Assembly (NCBI GenBank): GCA_033816765.1
Contig: CM066287.1
Coordinates: 682,001 to 746,000, forward strand
DNA length: 64,000 nucleotides
From: Nothopassalora personata
Taxonomy: Eukaryota; Ascomycota; Dothideomycetes; Mycosphaerellales; Mycosphaerellaceae
Direction: 5' to 3'
Positions within the stretch are counted from its first letter, which is position 1. Each line of letters begins with the position of its first letter. This document shows positions 10,200 through 19,254 of the stretch, piece after piece. Below the pieces are notes generated by a model, which was given only the letters and a program-made list of their open reading frames with translations, ran no database searches and was not told where the DNA came from. A program made the position numbers and the translations under genes.

Positions 10200-10717
10200 G
10201 GAGAAAGCTAGAAATCGTCCGGAAGACCTTCGATAGCACTCTAGGTCTAAGGAGATAAGGACAGATTAGGAGTACTAGGATCCGCGTCTACTATAGCGTA
10301 CTCCTACGCCCCTAGATCCTCGTCTAGTAACAACCGATCTTCTAACAAACGACCCTCCGCAACCTTCTAATTAACCGCATCTAATTGCTTACGAAGGCGC
10401 ATTTCCTTTACATGCGCTTCTATTAAGGCATCCTGCCTTTCACTAAGAATTCTTTTCGCGGTATCTAGTTCCTATAACAATTTCTTCCGCTAAAGCGATA
10501 AGCGCTTCTACTCGCCCTCGGTTACCCTCGCATTGTAACTCTTTAGATTCCGCTACTAGCACTTAGAATAGCGACTAGATGAGATGTGCACCTTACACAC
10601 ACGGCTCTCCTTTTAATAAGAATCACACGGACGCATCGCGGTATTGCCGTTACGGAAGATCTACTAGGCTTTCTTCTTACGGCGAGCGGTAGATTTAGAT
10701 TAGGAGGAAGAAGACAT
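10200..10717 (-). pseudogene. Antisense Zn2Cys6-like gene of element E (decayed)
   Basis: Read opposite to E gag-pol, an ATG at 10717-10715 opens a frame that stays readable, with RIP stops, to about 10200. Codons at the six Zn2Cys6 positions are TGT (10625-10627), TAT (10616-10618), TGT (10595-10597), TAT (10568-10570), TGC (10559-10561) and TAC (10535-10537). TAY is what RIP makes of TGY, so the ancestral spacing was C-x2-C-x6-C-x8-C-x2-C-x7-C, the canonical binuclear cluster. A charged, probably coiled-coil stretch rich in E, K, R and L follows. Element A sits at the start codon: its duplication CATCG contains the ATG. This is the decayed counterpart of the intact antisense gene in H. Confidence 0.7.
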
Positions 10718-10719
10718 CG

Positions 10720-10911
10720 TGACACGAGGCCTACGAGTGTAAGAGGGAAACGTAGGGTGTAGGGAATAGAGACGTAGTTAGACGAAGTATCTAGAGGTAA
10801 CGCGCGAAGTACGAAAGATAAAGCAAAGCGCCGAGGCGTCGCGCTAGCGCCGGGAGATCACGTGACCCTGATCACGTGACCGAACATCCAAATCAAGGTC
10901 GCTTCGTGACA
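10720..10911 (-). repeat. 3' LTR of element A
   Basis: 192 bp; on the minus strand TGTCACGAAGCG...CTCGTGTCA. It also encodes the last codons of pol (10844-10911). A perfect repeat TCACGTGA occurs twice (about 10857-10864 and 10872-10879). Confidence 0.96.
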
Positions 10912-13900
10912 GTACCCCCCCCTCCACGAGACGAGCTCCTGCGACGTCGTTCAGGCTATTGCGTTGCGTGCCAGTTGCACTTGCGTGCTTGCTGGTATTG
11001 CTTGTTCGCTGCTCATCATATGACGGCTGACTGCTGGTGTGCGAGTGTTGTTGCATGGTCTCACCCATTGAAGAGGTAGGCCGCTTTGAAGAACTTCCAT
11101 CCAGCCGAATGCCTTCTGCGAGTGAGTAGAAAGGAGGCGTGGACTTCGTAGGCGGTGTGGCGTCTCCGGAGATCACTGCGAGACCATAAACTGAGACGCT
11201 AAATACGTGCGCCATGAACTCATCGTCAACCTCCGTAGGTCGTGGCTTGTCTGGGTATGCGCGGTGAAATTCTTGCACCAGCTCCTCAGCACCTGGCAGC
11301 AGTGAGGTGTATGGGCGTTCGCTCATTGTGCCGTCCTTCCACAAAACCTTGTACCAGACTTTGCGGTATTTTATCCTTGAGTCAACCACCTCTTGAACTT
11401 CCCATTCAGTCGATTCTTTACCATCTCTTACTATTTCGAGCGGCGGCGGCGGCGGCAGGTGCTGTCCAGGCAGCGGGTCTTCGGGTGCGCGGCGTAGGAG
11501 ACTCGAGTGGAAAACATCGTGGAGGTGGGCGAGATCAGAGTTAGGTGGGAATCGCAGGCGGTAGGAACGGCGCCCAATAGGCTCGACGACTTCGAAGGGA
11601 CCGAATGCTTTACTGTCGAGTTTCTTGGATGGTCGTGTAGTGCGGATGTTGCGTGCGTCGAGGAAGACTTTGTCGCCCTTTTGGAAATTTGGTGCGGGTG
11701 CACGTGCCACATTAGCTTGATCCGTGTTCTTGGCTTGGGTCCAAGCGTGCTCCGCTCGCATTTGCTCGAGCACGGCCTGTGTGAATTGCTCAAAGTCTCT
11801 GAGGTTGTCTGCAAAGGTGTCGGCTGCATCAAGCTGTTTCACCTTGTCTGCCGTGACTTGTGGACGGGCTTCAGATGGCTTCACATTCATCCCTAAGCTC
11901 GGGTGCCTTCCTGTGTTCGCAAAGAATGGTGTAACGCCTGTGCTGGCAGCTACATGGTTGTTCATCGCGAATTCCGCGGTCGGCAGCCAGTTAACCCAGT
12001 CGTCCTGGAGATAGTTACTGAAAGCTCGCAAGTATTGCTCTAACGCTTGGTTAGTTCGCTCCGATTGACCGTCGGTCTCTGGGTGGAAGGAAGTTGACAG
12101 GTTTTGTTTGATGCCGAGCCGCTGGCAGAGTCGTTCCCAGAAGGCGCTTACAAACTGCGTCCCGCGGTCTGACACAAATATTTCTGCGACGCCGTGATGG
12201 GGCATAATGTAATGGTAGTACAGGTCAGCTGTGTGTTCTGCATCCATACGGTCCGTAGGGATGAAGTGCACCTGCTTGGAGAGCATGTCTGTTACTGTCA
12301 GGATATTGGTGTATGTCTTGCCATCTCTGCGAGATTTGCTAGGCGGCAGGTCGACTATGAAGTCCATGGCGACGTGTTTCCAGACGTCCGGTGGTGTACG
12401 ATGGGCGGAGAGCGTCCCTTGGTACCGTGAACGAGACGGTGTTGATCTCCTACAGATGTAGCAGTTGCGCACGTATTGGGTGATGTCTTTCTGCATGAAA
12501 GGCCACCATAGGTCATGGCGTAGAATCAGTTCGTGTGTGCGTGCCATGCCTTGATGCCCAGCAAGAGGCGCGTCATGGTAGCTCTGCACTATCTTTGTGC
12601 GTAGGTTGCGGTATTCCGGCACAAACAGCCTGTTGTTCACGTACAGCCTCCCGTCTTGCATGCGGCACTCTGAAGCTGTAATCTTGCGCTGTTGCAGAAA
12701 CTCAGACGTCTTGCGGTCGCGGAGATCTTTCTGAAGGCGCTTCATACGCATGCTGAAGCGTGGGTCCTTGTAAGCTGTATTGAGCATTGAGAGCACGTTG
12801 TCGTCCGAGTCTGCTGGTTGCTGCAACTCCGGCCAGTCTTCCTTGGGAGTGTCTGGCTCGTTGGGCGTTGGCTGGTCAGGGACTGTCGCCAGATCTGACC
12901 CGTCTTCTAGCGCTTGTTCAGGTGCCTTATGCTCGTCATCTTTTGGGACTTCGGGGATGTTCGCATTCTCGTCGTCCGCATTCTCGTCGTTCGCTTTGTT
13001 GGCCAGCCTAGCGCTTCGTCGAGGTTCTGTAGGCGGGTCCGTGGTGATTGCGAATGCGGAGACTATATCCAGGTTATCCGGCTTCAAGATGGTTTGTTCG
13101 CGGTACTGTGTCCGTGCATCAATCCCTTCAGGCAGGTCTTGGGAGCGTCTCGTCAGGCTGTCCGGTTTGGTGCCCTGGACGCCCGGTCGATACGTGATCT
13201 TGAAGTTGAATTGTGACAGGAACTCGGCCCACCTAGCCTGGCGCTGGTTGAGTTGCTTCGTGGACATAAACCACTCCAGGTTCTTGTGATCTGACAGCAC
13301 TCGGATGGGTTTCTGGTCATCCGCCTCTGGCACTAGTTCGTACTGCCATTCTTCGAACGTCTTGACAATAGCGAGCAGCTCCTTGTCGTAGATGTCGTAG
13401 TTGCATTCTTGCGGACTCATCTTCTTGGAGAAGTAGGCTATCGGCTTGAGCAGAAACTCGCCTTCCTTCTCCGGATCTGGGTGCTTCTGGGACAGAACGC
13501 CTGCAGTTACGTAGTCTGACGCATCCGTCTCAATCCAAACTTCCAGTCCTGGTTGGAAGTGTGCCAGGATTGGTGCTGAGACGAATCGCTTCTTCAGCTT
13601 ATCGAATGCTTGCTGGCATCCCTCGTCCCACTGCCAGGGTGTATCTTTCTTTGTCAGTGCTGTGAGCTTGCGCACGACTCTTGAATACTCATAGATGAAG
13701 CGTCTGTAGAAACCACTGAACCCGAGGAACGCAAGGACGTCCTTGACGTTCCGGGGTGTCTCCCAGTTCTGGATTGCTTCAACCTTAACTGGATCCATCT
13801 CGATACCTTCGGTAGTGACAATAAGGCCAAGGTACTTGATCTTCTTGACGAAGAATTCGCTCTTGTCAATGTCGATAGGCATACCGGCTTCGCCTACTTT

Positions 13901-15349
13901 CTTAATGACTGCTCGTACGTGCTGGACATGTTCTTCTTCGCTGTCGCTGTAGATGAGAACATCGTCAAGATAGACTGTGCAGAACCGATCGAGGTACTCT
14001 CGCAGTACTTCATTGATTCGTCTCTGCCAACTGCTTGGCCCGTTGCAGAGCCCGAACGGCATAACCTTGAACTCGTAGAGGCCATATCTTGTGATGAAGG
14101 CTGTCAGCCATTCCTGTCCATGCGCAATGCGAAGGTTGTTGAATGCTGCTACGATGTCGAGTTTCGAGAACATCTTGGCCTTAGCCAGACGATCCAGGGT
14201 TTCTCGGATCAAAGGAATAGGATATCGGTCCTTAATCGTGAGGGCGTTCAATGCTCTGTAATCGACGCATACGCGCAGTCCACCACCAGGCTTCTTGACA
14301 ATGAGCAGTGGTGATGCGCAGGGCGACTTGCTTTCTTGCAATGAACCGTTTGCAAGGCCATCGTCGAGAAACTTCCGTACCACGGCCAACTGCTCAGCAT
14401 TCATTGGGATCATCTTGCGATAAGGCGGTGTAGTACCTGGTTTGAGCTTAATCTCATGGTCACTAGGACCATGCTCAGGCAGTACAAACTCCGACTTGTG
14501 CTTGAAGTACAGAGCTAGATCCTTAAGCACTGCTGGCAGCTTTTCTTCTGGGTTCGACTTCTTGCACGCTGTCATGAAGCGTTCCCAGTCCTCTGGCGCC
14601 ATCGCGAAGCATGAAAGTTGTTCTCCCTCCCCCCCAAACGGATCTTGCGGTGGCGGCTTATCGGGTGGTTCGGGTGGGACGTCGTCAGGTGGTGGTGTTA
14701 GGTCTTCAGGCCAAAGGGCAAAGAGCTGATTGTCCTTATCCTTTGACATCTTCATGAACGCTTGCGCACTGACGATGTCGATATCATCAGAGCTGTGAAA
14801 GTCAGGGTCGACGTTGTGGGTCTTGCCGCGACGATCTATTGTTACGACGCAGACCAGACTTCTGAAGTTATGGTTCAAGCAGCAGTTCGTGCTGTTGAAG
14901 GTCATTGTCCTGTTCTTGAAGCTGATCTCGGGGTCATGTTGTTCTAGCCATGACATTCCGATGACGATGTCATATGTGTCAAGGTCTGTAACGTAGTACA
15001 GATCCTGGTCGCGATGTGCTCCGACGTCCAGGGTGACGAGGACTGCATGTGTTATCATAGAGCGGTGCCCGTCCGCAAGTCGCAAACGCTTAGGTTTCGC
15101 AAGAGGGATAAGGTCAAGGTGATGTGTGCGCACGAAGTTGTTATGGATGAAGAGGTCTGTTGCGCCTGTGTCGATCAAACTTTTTGCATTATGAGGTCCT
15201 AGTCTACTGTGTACCTTTGCAGAGCATACAAGGTGTTTGCCCTGTCTAGGCTGGACAGTGACGTTCTGGATGCCTCCTGCTGTCTCGGCACAAGACAGTG
15301 CAAGTTCGTTGTTGTCATAATCGTCATCTCTTAGGGTGCAAAGGTTCAT
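10844..15349 (-). CDS. pol: Pol polyprotein of element A
   Basis: 1501 aa from the first ATG, but the frame is open upstream through the gag stop, so translation most likely enters by -1 frameshift at 15412-15418. Order: retropepsin with DTGA (Asp about 60); reverse transcriptase from about residue 355 (RVCVDYRALN), catalytic YLDD near 459; RNase H (ETDASD, about 635); integrase with the HHCC finger (H...H...CYIC) and D,D,E blocks (DFIVDLPPS, SDRGTQF, HPETDGQSERTNQ); GPY/F-like and chromodomain-like module (EWEVQEVVD...YKVLWKDG) near 1320. The tail reads through the purine tract and 68 bp into the 3' LTR. It copies the RNA and integrates the DNA; the chromodomain probably directs it to silent chromatin. 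Confidence 0.95.
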   Translation of the reverse strand: MNLCTLRDDDYDNNELALSCAETAGGIQNVTVQPRQGKHLVCSAKVHSRLGPHNAKSLIDTGATDLFIHNNFVRTHHLDLIPLAKPKRLRLADGHRSMITHAVLVTLDVGAHRDQDLYYVTDLDTYDIVIGMSWLEQHDPEISFKNRTMTFNSTNCCLNHNFRSLVCVVTIDRRGKTHNVDPDFHSSDDIDIVSAQAFMKMSKDKDNQLFALWPEDLTPPPDDVPPEPPDKPPPQDPFGGEGEQLSCFAMAPEDWERFMTACKKSNPEEKLPAVLKDLALYFKHKSEFVLPEHGPSDHEIKLKPGTTPPYRKMIPMNAEQLAVVRKFLDDGLANGSLQESKSPCASPLLIVKKPGGGLRVCVDYRALNALTIKDRYPIPLIRETLDRLAKAKMFSKLDIVAAFNNLRIAHGQEWLTAFITRYGLYEFKVMPFGLCNGPSSWQRRINEVLREYLDRFCTVYLDDVLIYSDSEEEHVQHVRAVIKKVGEAGMPIDIDKSEFFVKKIKYLGLIVTTEGIEMDPVKVEAIQNWETPRNVKDVLAFLGFSGFYRRFIYEYSRVVRKLTALTKKDTPWQWDEGCQQAFDKLKKRFVSAPILAHFQPGLEVWIETDASDYVTAGVLSQKHPDPEKEGEFLLKPIAYFSKKMSPQECNYDIYDKELLAIVKTFEEWQYELVPEADDQKPIRVLSDHKNLEWFMSTKQLNQRQARWAEFLSQFNFKITYRPGVQGTKPDSLTRRSQDLPEGIDARTQYREQTILKPDNLDIVSAFAITTDPPTEPRRSARLANKANDENADDENANIPEVPKDDEHKAPEQALEDGSDLATVPDQPTPNEPDTPKEDWPELQQPADSDDNVLSMLNTAYKDPRFSMRMKRLQKDLRDRKTSEFLQQRKITASECRMQDGRLYVNNRLFVPEYRNLRTKIVQSYHDAPLAGHQGMARTHELILRHDLWWPFMQKDITQYVRNCYICRRSTPSRSRYQGTLSAHRTPPDVWKHVAMDFIVDLPPSKSRRDGKTYTNILTVTDMLSKQVHFIPTDRMDAEHTADLYYHYIMPHHGVAEIFVSDRGTQFVSAFWERLCQRLGIKQNLSTSFHPETDGQSERTNQALEQYLRAFSNYLQDDWVNWLPTAEFAMNNHVAASTGVTPFFANTGRHPSLGMNVKPSEARPQVTADKVKQLDAADTFADNLRDFEQFTQAVLEQMRAEHAWTQAKNTDQANVARAPAPNFQKGDKVFLDARNIRTTRPSKKLDSKAFGPFEVVEPIGRRSYRLRFPPNSDLAHLHDVFHSSLLRRAPEDPLPGQHLPPPPPLEIVRDGKESTEWEVQEVVDSRIKYRKVWYKVLWKDGTMSERPYTSLLPGAEELVQEFHRAYPDKPRPTEVDDEFMAHVFSVSVYGLAVISGDATPPTKSTPPFYSLAEGIRLDGSSSKRPTSSMGETMQQHSHTSSQPSYDEQRTSNTSKHASATGTQRNSLNDVAGARLVEGGVLSRSDLDLDVRSRDQGHVISRR

Positions 15350-15376
15350 CTCTTCTTCATGTTCTTCGTTTGAGCA

Positions 15377-15418
15377 AGGCTTAGGGTCGCGACTTGACTC
15401 TAAGCCTGAGCATTTCCC
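15377..15418 (-). promoter_or_regulatory. -1 ribosomal frameshift signal, element A
   Basis: Minus-strand heptamer G GGA AAT (15418-15412), in gag frame CAG|GGA|AAT, fits X XXY YYZ exactly. After a 4-nt spacer comes a perfect 8-bp stem, AGGCTTAG (15407-15400) with CTAAGCCT (15384-15377), that encloses the gag stop. After slippage the -1 frame is open into pol. Confidence 0.85.
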
Positions 15419-18060
15419 TGGTCGGGGGCTGCTGTTGGTGCTTCGGTGGCAAGGGCGGCGAGGCGAGTAGTGTCGCCCACACCATGCTGACGGCGGAACT
15501 CGTCGACGCTCATCTCTCTAGTAATGAGGTTGCTGAAGTCCCAATTGCCCTTGTTGTAGTGGAAGGGGCAAGCTGGATCCTGTGGCAAGACGTGCGTACG
15601 GTCGGTACGACGACAGCGCCAGCATTGGCCATTAGCTGCCATTGCTTCCTTCTGTTCCTTGGTCAATTGACCGACCACTTTCCAAGAGGCAGGCAGGATG
15701 CGGGTAACTGGCTCGCTGCGCTTCTTGTTCTTTCGCTCGTTGCCGGTCTCGGTGTTGGATGTGGTCATGGCGGCATTACCGATGATGGTAGTGTTGCCTA
15801 GTGCGCTGCCACCGCGGCCACGGGTGTTGCGGTTGCCATTGCCATTGCCTGTAGGGGGAGCCGGTGCTTCGGGCTTGTACATCTTGATGAGCTGATCACT
15901 CTCCTCGAGATCGTAGCCAGCTTGTTGGAACTCGGCGAAAGAGTCACCACGCTCCTTCTTGAGCTCGTTCTGCCACTTAGGTGTGAGACGTGTCCACAGC
16001 TTGCGGGATGACATCTCTTCTCCTGCCTTCAAACATAGAGTCTTGTACTTAGTGACAAATGCGGTGAAGGTCTCGGTGTTCACCATCTTCAGGTTGGCGA
16101 GCTCTGCTTGCGCCTTCTCTACTGTGTCCTTGTCACCGAACTGCTTGTCGAGATCTGCCCACATCTGTTCCAATGACTCCCAAGCTTCGCTGTTGATGTT
16201 GGCGTCCGTGAAGTCGAAAGGGAAGCCGGAAGTGCGGTCGCGGACGTAATCGAGGATCTCGAACATGGGCGTGCTCTCATCATAAGACGCGCGAATCTTA
16301 CCATCCATAGCGATCTTCCAGTTCTTGTACGGTGGCTTGCCGTTGTTGTCGAACTTCTCGGGGTGATCGCGCTTTGTTTTGGACTGGTAGAAGTACGAAG
16401 AGGACGTTGACAGCGCAGGTGTTGGGCGAACACTCCGGTTGATGCCCGGGGCAGGAGTGCGAATGCCGGTCTCACGAATAGTGCGACCTCCGTCTCCGTT
16501 GCCGAACAGTCCACCGTTGGTGCTGTATGCGTTTTCGACTTGTGGGGTGGTGCGACGGCTCTCACGAAGGCCTGTACCCTTAGCAGGCTTAGGTGCTGCA
16601 CCGGTAGCGCCGACCTGTGCTTCCAGCTGCGTGATGCGATCTGCCATCTGCTTAATGGTGTTGTCACGTTCGTCGATGTCGTCCATGAAACCGTCACAGT
16701 CGGTCTCCGCGGACTTGAGGTTGGCAAGGTGGATTCTGGCTTCTTCCTGTGCCTGCTTCAGCTTCTCATTCAGGTCCTCGATCTGATCTGCTGCGGTGTC
16801 GAGCTTGCCGACCGCAGTGTCGTTTTCTTGGCGAAGATCAGAGATCTTGCTATTTAGATTCTTGACGATCTTCCTGTGGGTAGCCTGGTCCTGGTTGTAG
16901 ACGTTCTCGAGCTGTTCGTAGTTGTCCTGAATTTCCATGAGCGTGGCGCCCATATCCTTAAGGGCCTGCAGCCAGGTGTTTGGGTGCTTCCGCACTTTGG
17001 AGATGAAGTCGTTCGCGGTGACTGCCCGATAATCCTCCGCTTCGTAGTAGTCGGTGTTGTGGTTGACGAAGTTATTCATGTCGATGTAGTCCTCTTCCGG
17101 TTCTTCTCGCTCTGCCGCGGACTCCATCTGTTGTAGCGGACTCGGTCCCACCTTAGCCTTCACAGGCTTCGGTGCTGGCAGTGGTGGTGTCGGGGCGCGT
17201 GGTGGTAGAACCGGGTAGGACACCGATGGCTTTGGACTCGCTCGACGGCTTTGGCGTTCTTGAGGTTGAGACTGAGAACGACCGATAGTATCTTGGGAGT
17301 ATGCACCCGGGACTTGGGATGCAATCCTCGATGTAGCGGACATGAGCGAGCTGTCGAGCTCTTGCTCTGTTCGTGTCGTGAAACCGTGGCGGTCACGGTC
17401 ACGGTTGATGGGTGATGGGCGACGGCCTGGCACAGTCGAAGGCAACGCCGCTGCTTGTCGCTGCAGGCTTCTGGACTCGCGGGAGGCTGGAAGAGCTGCT
17501 GCTGCGCTTCTGACAGCGGCTACTCGAGTAGCCCACTGAGTTGCGGTGTTGTCATAGTCTGGGACTCCTGACTTGGACTCCTCAAACAACTTCTGCATGT
17601 CCTGGAGCTTGAAGATGCGTGTAGCTACATCTTCTTCGTCGTTGAATTGGGTTTCACCTGTCGCGTCTAGCTCGCGCAGGTCGAACATGCCTTGAGGTAG
17701 TTGGTATGACGAATTGGTATCGAGATCATCCTCATCTTCATCCTCGATCTCGTCCTCCTCGGGCTCATCGTCGATCTCATCTTCTTCGGCCTGCACTGTC
17801 ACATGCGGCTGTCCTCCAGACTGAGGTGGTGACTTCGGCGACTCGACGACAGGTGCATCCTGCGTCTGCTCTTCCTCGCCGTTCAGGCCATGCCGCCTCA
17901 GTGCTTCCTCGCTCTTGTGCTGCCGCAGGGCTTGCCGCCCTCGGAGCCTAACTTCCTCGATTTCGGCGTCTCGAGTCTTGGTTGATTCGGGGTGTTGTTC
18001 TTGATGTCTCTTCAGTGCTGCGGCGATGGCGTCGCCGGGCTCGTTGTCGTCTGTAGTCAT
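15400..18060 (-). CDS. gag: Gag of element A
   Basis: 886 aa, long for a gypsy Gag. There is an acidic low-complexity stretch near residues 90-115 and a Pro/Ser/Arg-rich middle. A predicted coiled coil lies around 370-480 and a Retrotrans_gag-like domain around 590-745 (WESLEQMWADLDKQFGD, TRLTPKWQNEL). A cysteine motif at about 813-831 has CX2CX6HX7C spacing, looser than a classical knuckle. It should form the particle and bind RNA. It ends at TAG in the stem of the frameshift signal. The length and coiled coil are shared with Gag of C, suggesting a common subfamily. Confidence 0.92.
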   Translation of the reverse strand: MTTDDNEPGDAIAAALKRHQEQHPESTKTRDAEIEEVRLRGRQALRQHKSEEALRRHGLNGEEEQTQDAPVVESPKSPPQSGGQPHVTVQAEEDEIDDEPEEDEIEDEDEDDLDTNSSYQLPQGMFDLRELDATGETQFNDEEDVATRIFKLQDMQKLFEESKSGVPDYDNTATQWATRVAAVRSAAAALPASRESRSLQRQAAALPSTVPGRRPSPINRDRDRHGFTTRTEQELDSSLMSATSRIASQVPGAYSQDTIGRSQSQPQERQSRRASPKPSVSYPVLPPRAPTPPLPAPKPVKAKVGPSPLQQMESAAEREEPEEDYIDMNNFVNHNTDYYEAEDYRAVTANDFISKVRKHPNTWLQALKDMGATLMEIQDNYEQLENVYNQDQATHRKIVKNLNSKISDLRQENDTAVGKLDTAADQIEDLNEKLKQAQEEARIHLANLKSAETDCDGFMDDIDERDNTIKQMADRITQLEAQVGATGAAPKPAKGTGLRESRRTTPQVENAYSTNGGLFGNGDGGRTIRETGIRTPAPGINRSVRPTPALSTSSSYFYQSKTKRDHPEKFDNNGKPPYKNWKIAMDGKIRASYDESTPMFEILDYVRDRTSGFPFDFTDANINSEAWESLEQMWADLDKQFGDKDTVEKAQAELANLKMVNTETFTAFVTKYKTLCLKAGEEMSSRKLWTRLTPKWQNELKKERGDSFAEFQQAGYDLEESDQLIKMYKPEAPAPPTGNGNGNRNTRGRGGSALGNTTIIGNAAMTTSNTETGNERKNKKRSEPVTRILPASWKVVGQLTKEQKEAMAANGQCWRCRRTDRTHVLPQDPACPFHYNKGNWDFSNLITREMSVDEFRRQHGVGDTTRLAALATEAPTAAPDQGNAQA

Positions 18061-18204
18061 GATCGCGGGCGATTGGCAGATCGGGTCGCGAAAGGGTAGG
18101 TAGGTGTGTCGGTAGTTATAGTAGTCGCTGTCGCAGTCGGCAGCGGCGGTACTTTCCTGATGTTTCTGCAGCGCAGTGCATGTAGATAATCGGAAAGAAG
18201 GGTG

Positions 18205-18213
18205 GTCTAACTA
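18205..18213 (-). promoter_or_regulatory. Self-priming site of element A
   Basis: Minus-strand TAGTTAGAC, 2 nt from the 5' LTR, is the perfect complement of GTCTAACTA inside the LTR (plus-strand 18271-18279, preceded by TTC on the sense strand). Confidence 0.75.
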
Positions 18214-18215
18214 AC

Positions 18216-18407
18216 TGACACGAGGCCTACGAGTGTAAGAGGGAAACGTAGGGTGTAGGGAATAGAGACGTAGTTAGACGAAGTATCTAGAGGTAACGCG
18301 CGAAGTACGAAAGATAAAGCAAAGCGCCGAGGCGTCGCGCTAGCGCCGGGAGATCACGTGACCCTGATCACGTGACCGAACATCCAAATCAAGGTCGCTT
18401 CGTGACA
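18216..18407 (-). repeat. 5' LTR of element A
   Basis: 192 bp; I could find no difference from 10720-10911. Confidence 0.96.
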
Positions 18408-18891
18408 CATCGTTACGAGACATAAAAAGGAAGTACGACATGACTTATGAAGCTCTAGGACAGAGCTAGGCTAAAAGGGGGATAGTGTTACGGTTCTAAT
18501 CTAGGGCTGAAGGAAGCTAACTAATTAGACCTCTACAATTGGTAGGCGCTTCCGCCCGAGAAGTGCTCTCTCGCCCGTAGGAATGAAACTAAGGAACCGA
18601 GAGAGCAACTAAAGTGATCTCCTTAACCTCGTTAATCTCGGTGATCTCGAGAGAACATAGAGAGCATAGAGAGTACGGAGAGTAACGCTCTATCTCCTTT
18701 ATATTTAGGAACGCTAAGAAACCCTTATAGTTCTAATGCGTTCAACTCATGTTACTATCTCACTAATTGGAATATAACTCTTATTCCTATCATTTATCTT
18801 CGCTTAGCTTGCTTTAGCCTCTCTAAAGAATACCGCCACGTAACTTGACTTATCTCTCTTTTGAGACTAGCCCTAGAACGAGATAATAACA
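18408..18891 (+). repeat. Element E 3' end and 3' LTR
   Basis: 18413-18485 is the E tail ending in AAAAGGGGGATAG, its purine tract. 18486-18891 is the 406-bp 3' LTR (TGTTACGG...AATAACA). Confidence 0.88.
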
Positions 18892-18901
18892 TCATACTCT
18901 T

Positions 18902-19085
18902 TGTCACGGGCAGCCCGCGACCCTTCACTGACGATGCGTCGTCCCGGCGGAACCTCGGACCTTCCGCATCGGGTTAGCGCGGCTTGGCGATGCTTTATCT
19001 ATCCGCCGCGCCTCGCGCTCCTCTTTCGTAGCTTCGTAGAACAACAACTATCTCATTCGGACCCTATGGTACGCGCGCCCTTACA
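18902..19085 (+). repeat. 5' LTR of element B
   Basis: 184 bp, TGTCACGGGC...CCCTTACA. GTAGAACAA at 19036-19044 is the presumed transcript start that pairs with the priming site. Confidence 0.96.
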
Positions 19086-19087
19086 GT

Positions 19088-19096
19088 TTGTTCTAC
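19088..19096 (+). promoter_or_regulatory. Self-priming site of element B
   Basis: TTGTTCTAC, 2 nt after the LTR, is the perfect complement of GTAGAACAA (19036-19044) inside the LTR. Confidence 0.75.
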
Positions 19097-19254
19097 CTCC
19101 CTACCCAGATCGCGGATCCAGGTAAGGGACGCGTAACAACAGGAACAGACTCACAGAACCGCGCACGGCGTAGATACAGAACTCGCGACTCGCAACATCG
19201 CAACAGAGGCAAACGGATTCAGAACACGGAACACGGTAAGGCACTAAGCAACAG

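Larger units (their letters stand above)
10720..18407 (-). mobile_element. Intact gypsy element A (chromovirus)
   Basis: 7688 bp with LTRs of 192 bp (10720-10911, 18216-18407) that read identical, and target duplication CATCG (10715-10719, 18408-18412). Sense strand is minus. Order: 5' LTR, self-priming site, gag (18060-15400), -1 frameshift signal, pol (15349-10844), purine tract GGAGGGGGGGGTAC (10912-10925), 3' LTR. No stops, no RIP. It lies in the antisense gene of E, at that gene's ATG. A complete, recently inserted and potentially active copy. Confidence 0.96.
1709..18891 (+). mobile_element. RIPed gypsy element E (with nested H and A)
   Basis: Full-length decayed gypsy element: LTRs 1709-2114 and 18486-18891 (406 bp each), gag, pol, a tRNA-like relic and an antisense gene. 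Target site: TTATA at 1704-1708 and TCATA at 18892-18896; the difference is one C-to-T change in a CpA context, as RIP would give. Without H (2659-5148) and A (10720-18407) and their 5-bp duplications it is about 7.0 kb. RIP is milder than in D: some CA/TG and the RT motif YIDD survive. It sits inside D2, because D2 sequence continues on both sides. Confidence 0.88.

Noticed and set aside
10543..10725. 60-aa minus-strand frame
   Set aside because: It overlaps the decayed antisense gene of E in a different frame; the cysteine pattern belongs to the other frame.
13919..14314. 131-aa plus-strand frame within pol of A
   Set aside because: Antisense shadow of the reverse transcriptase region.
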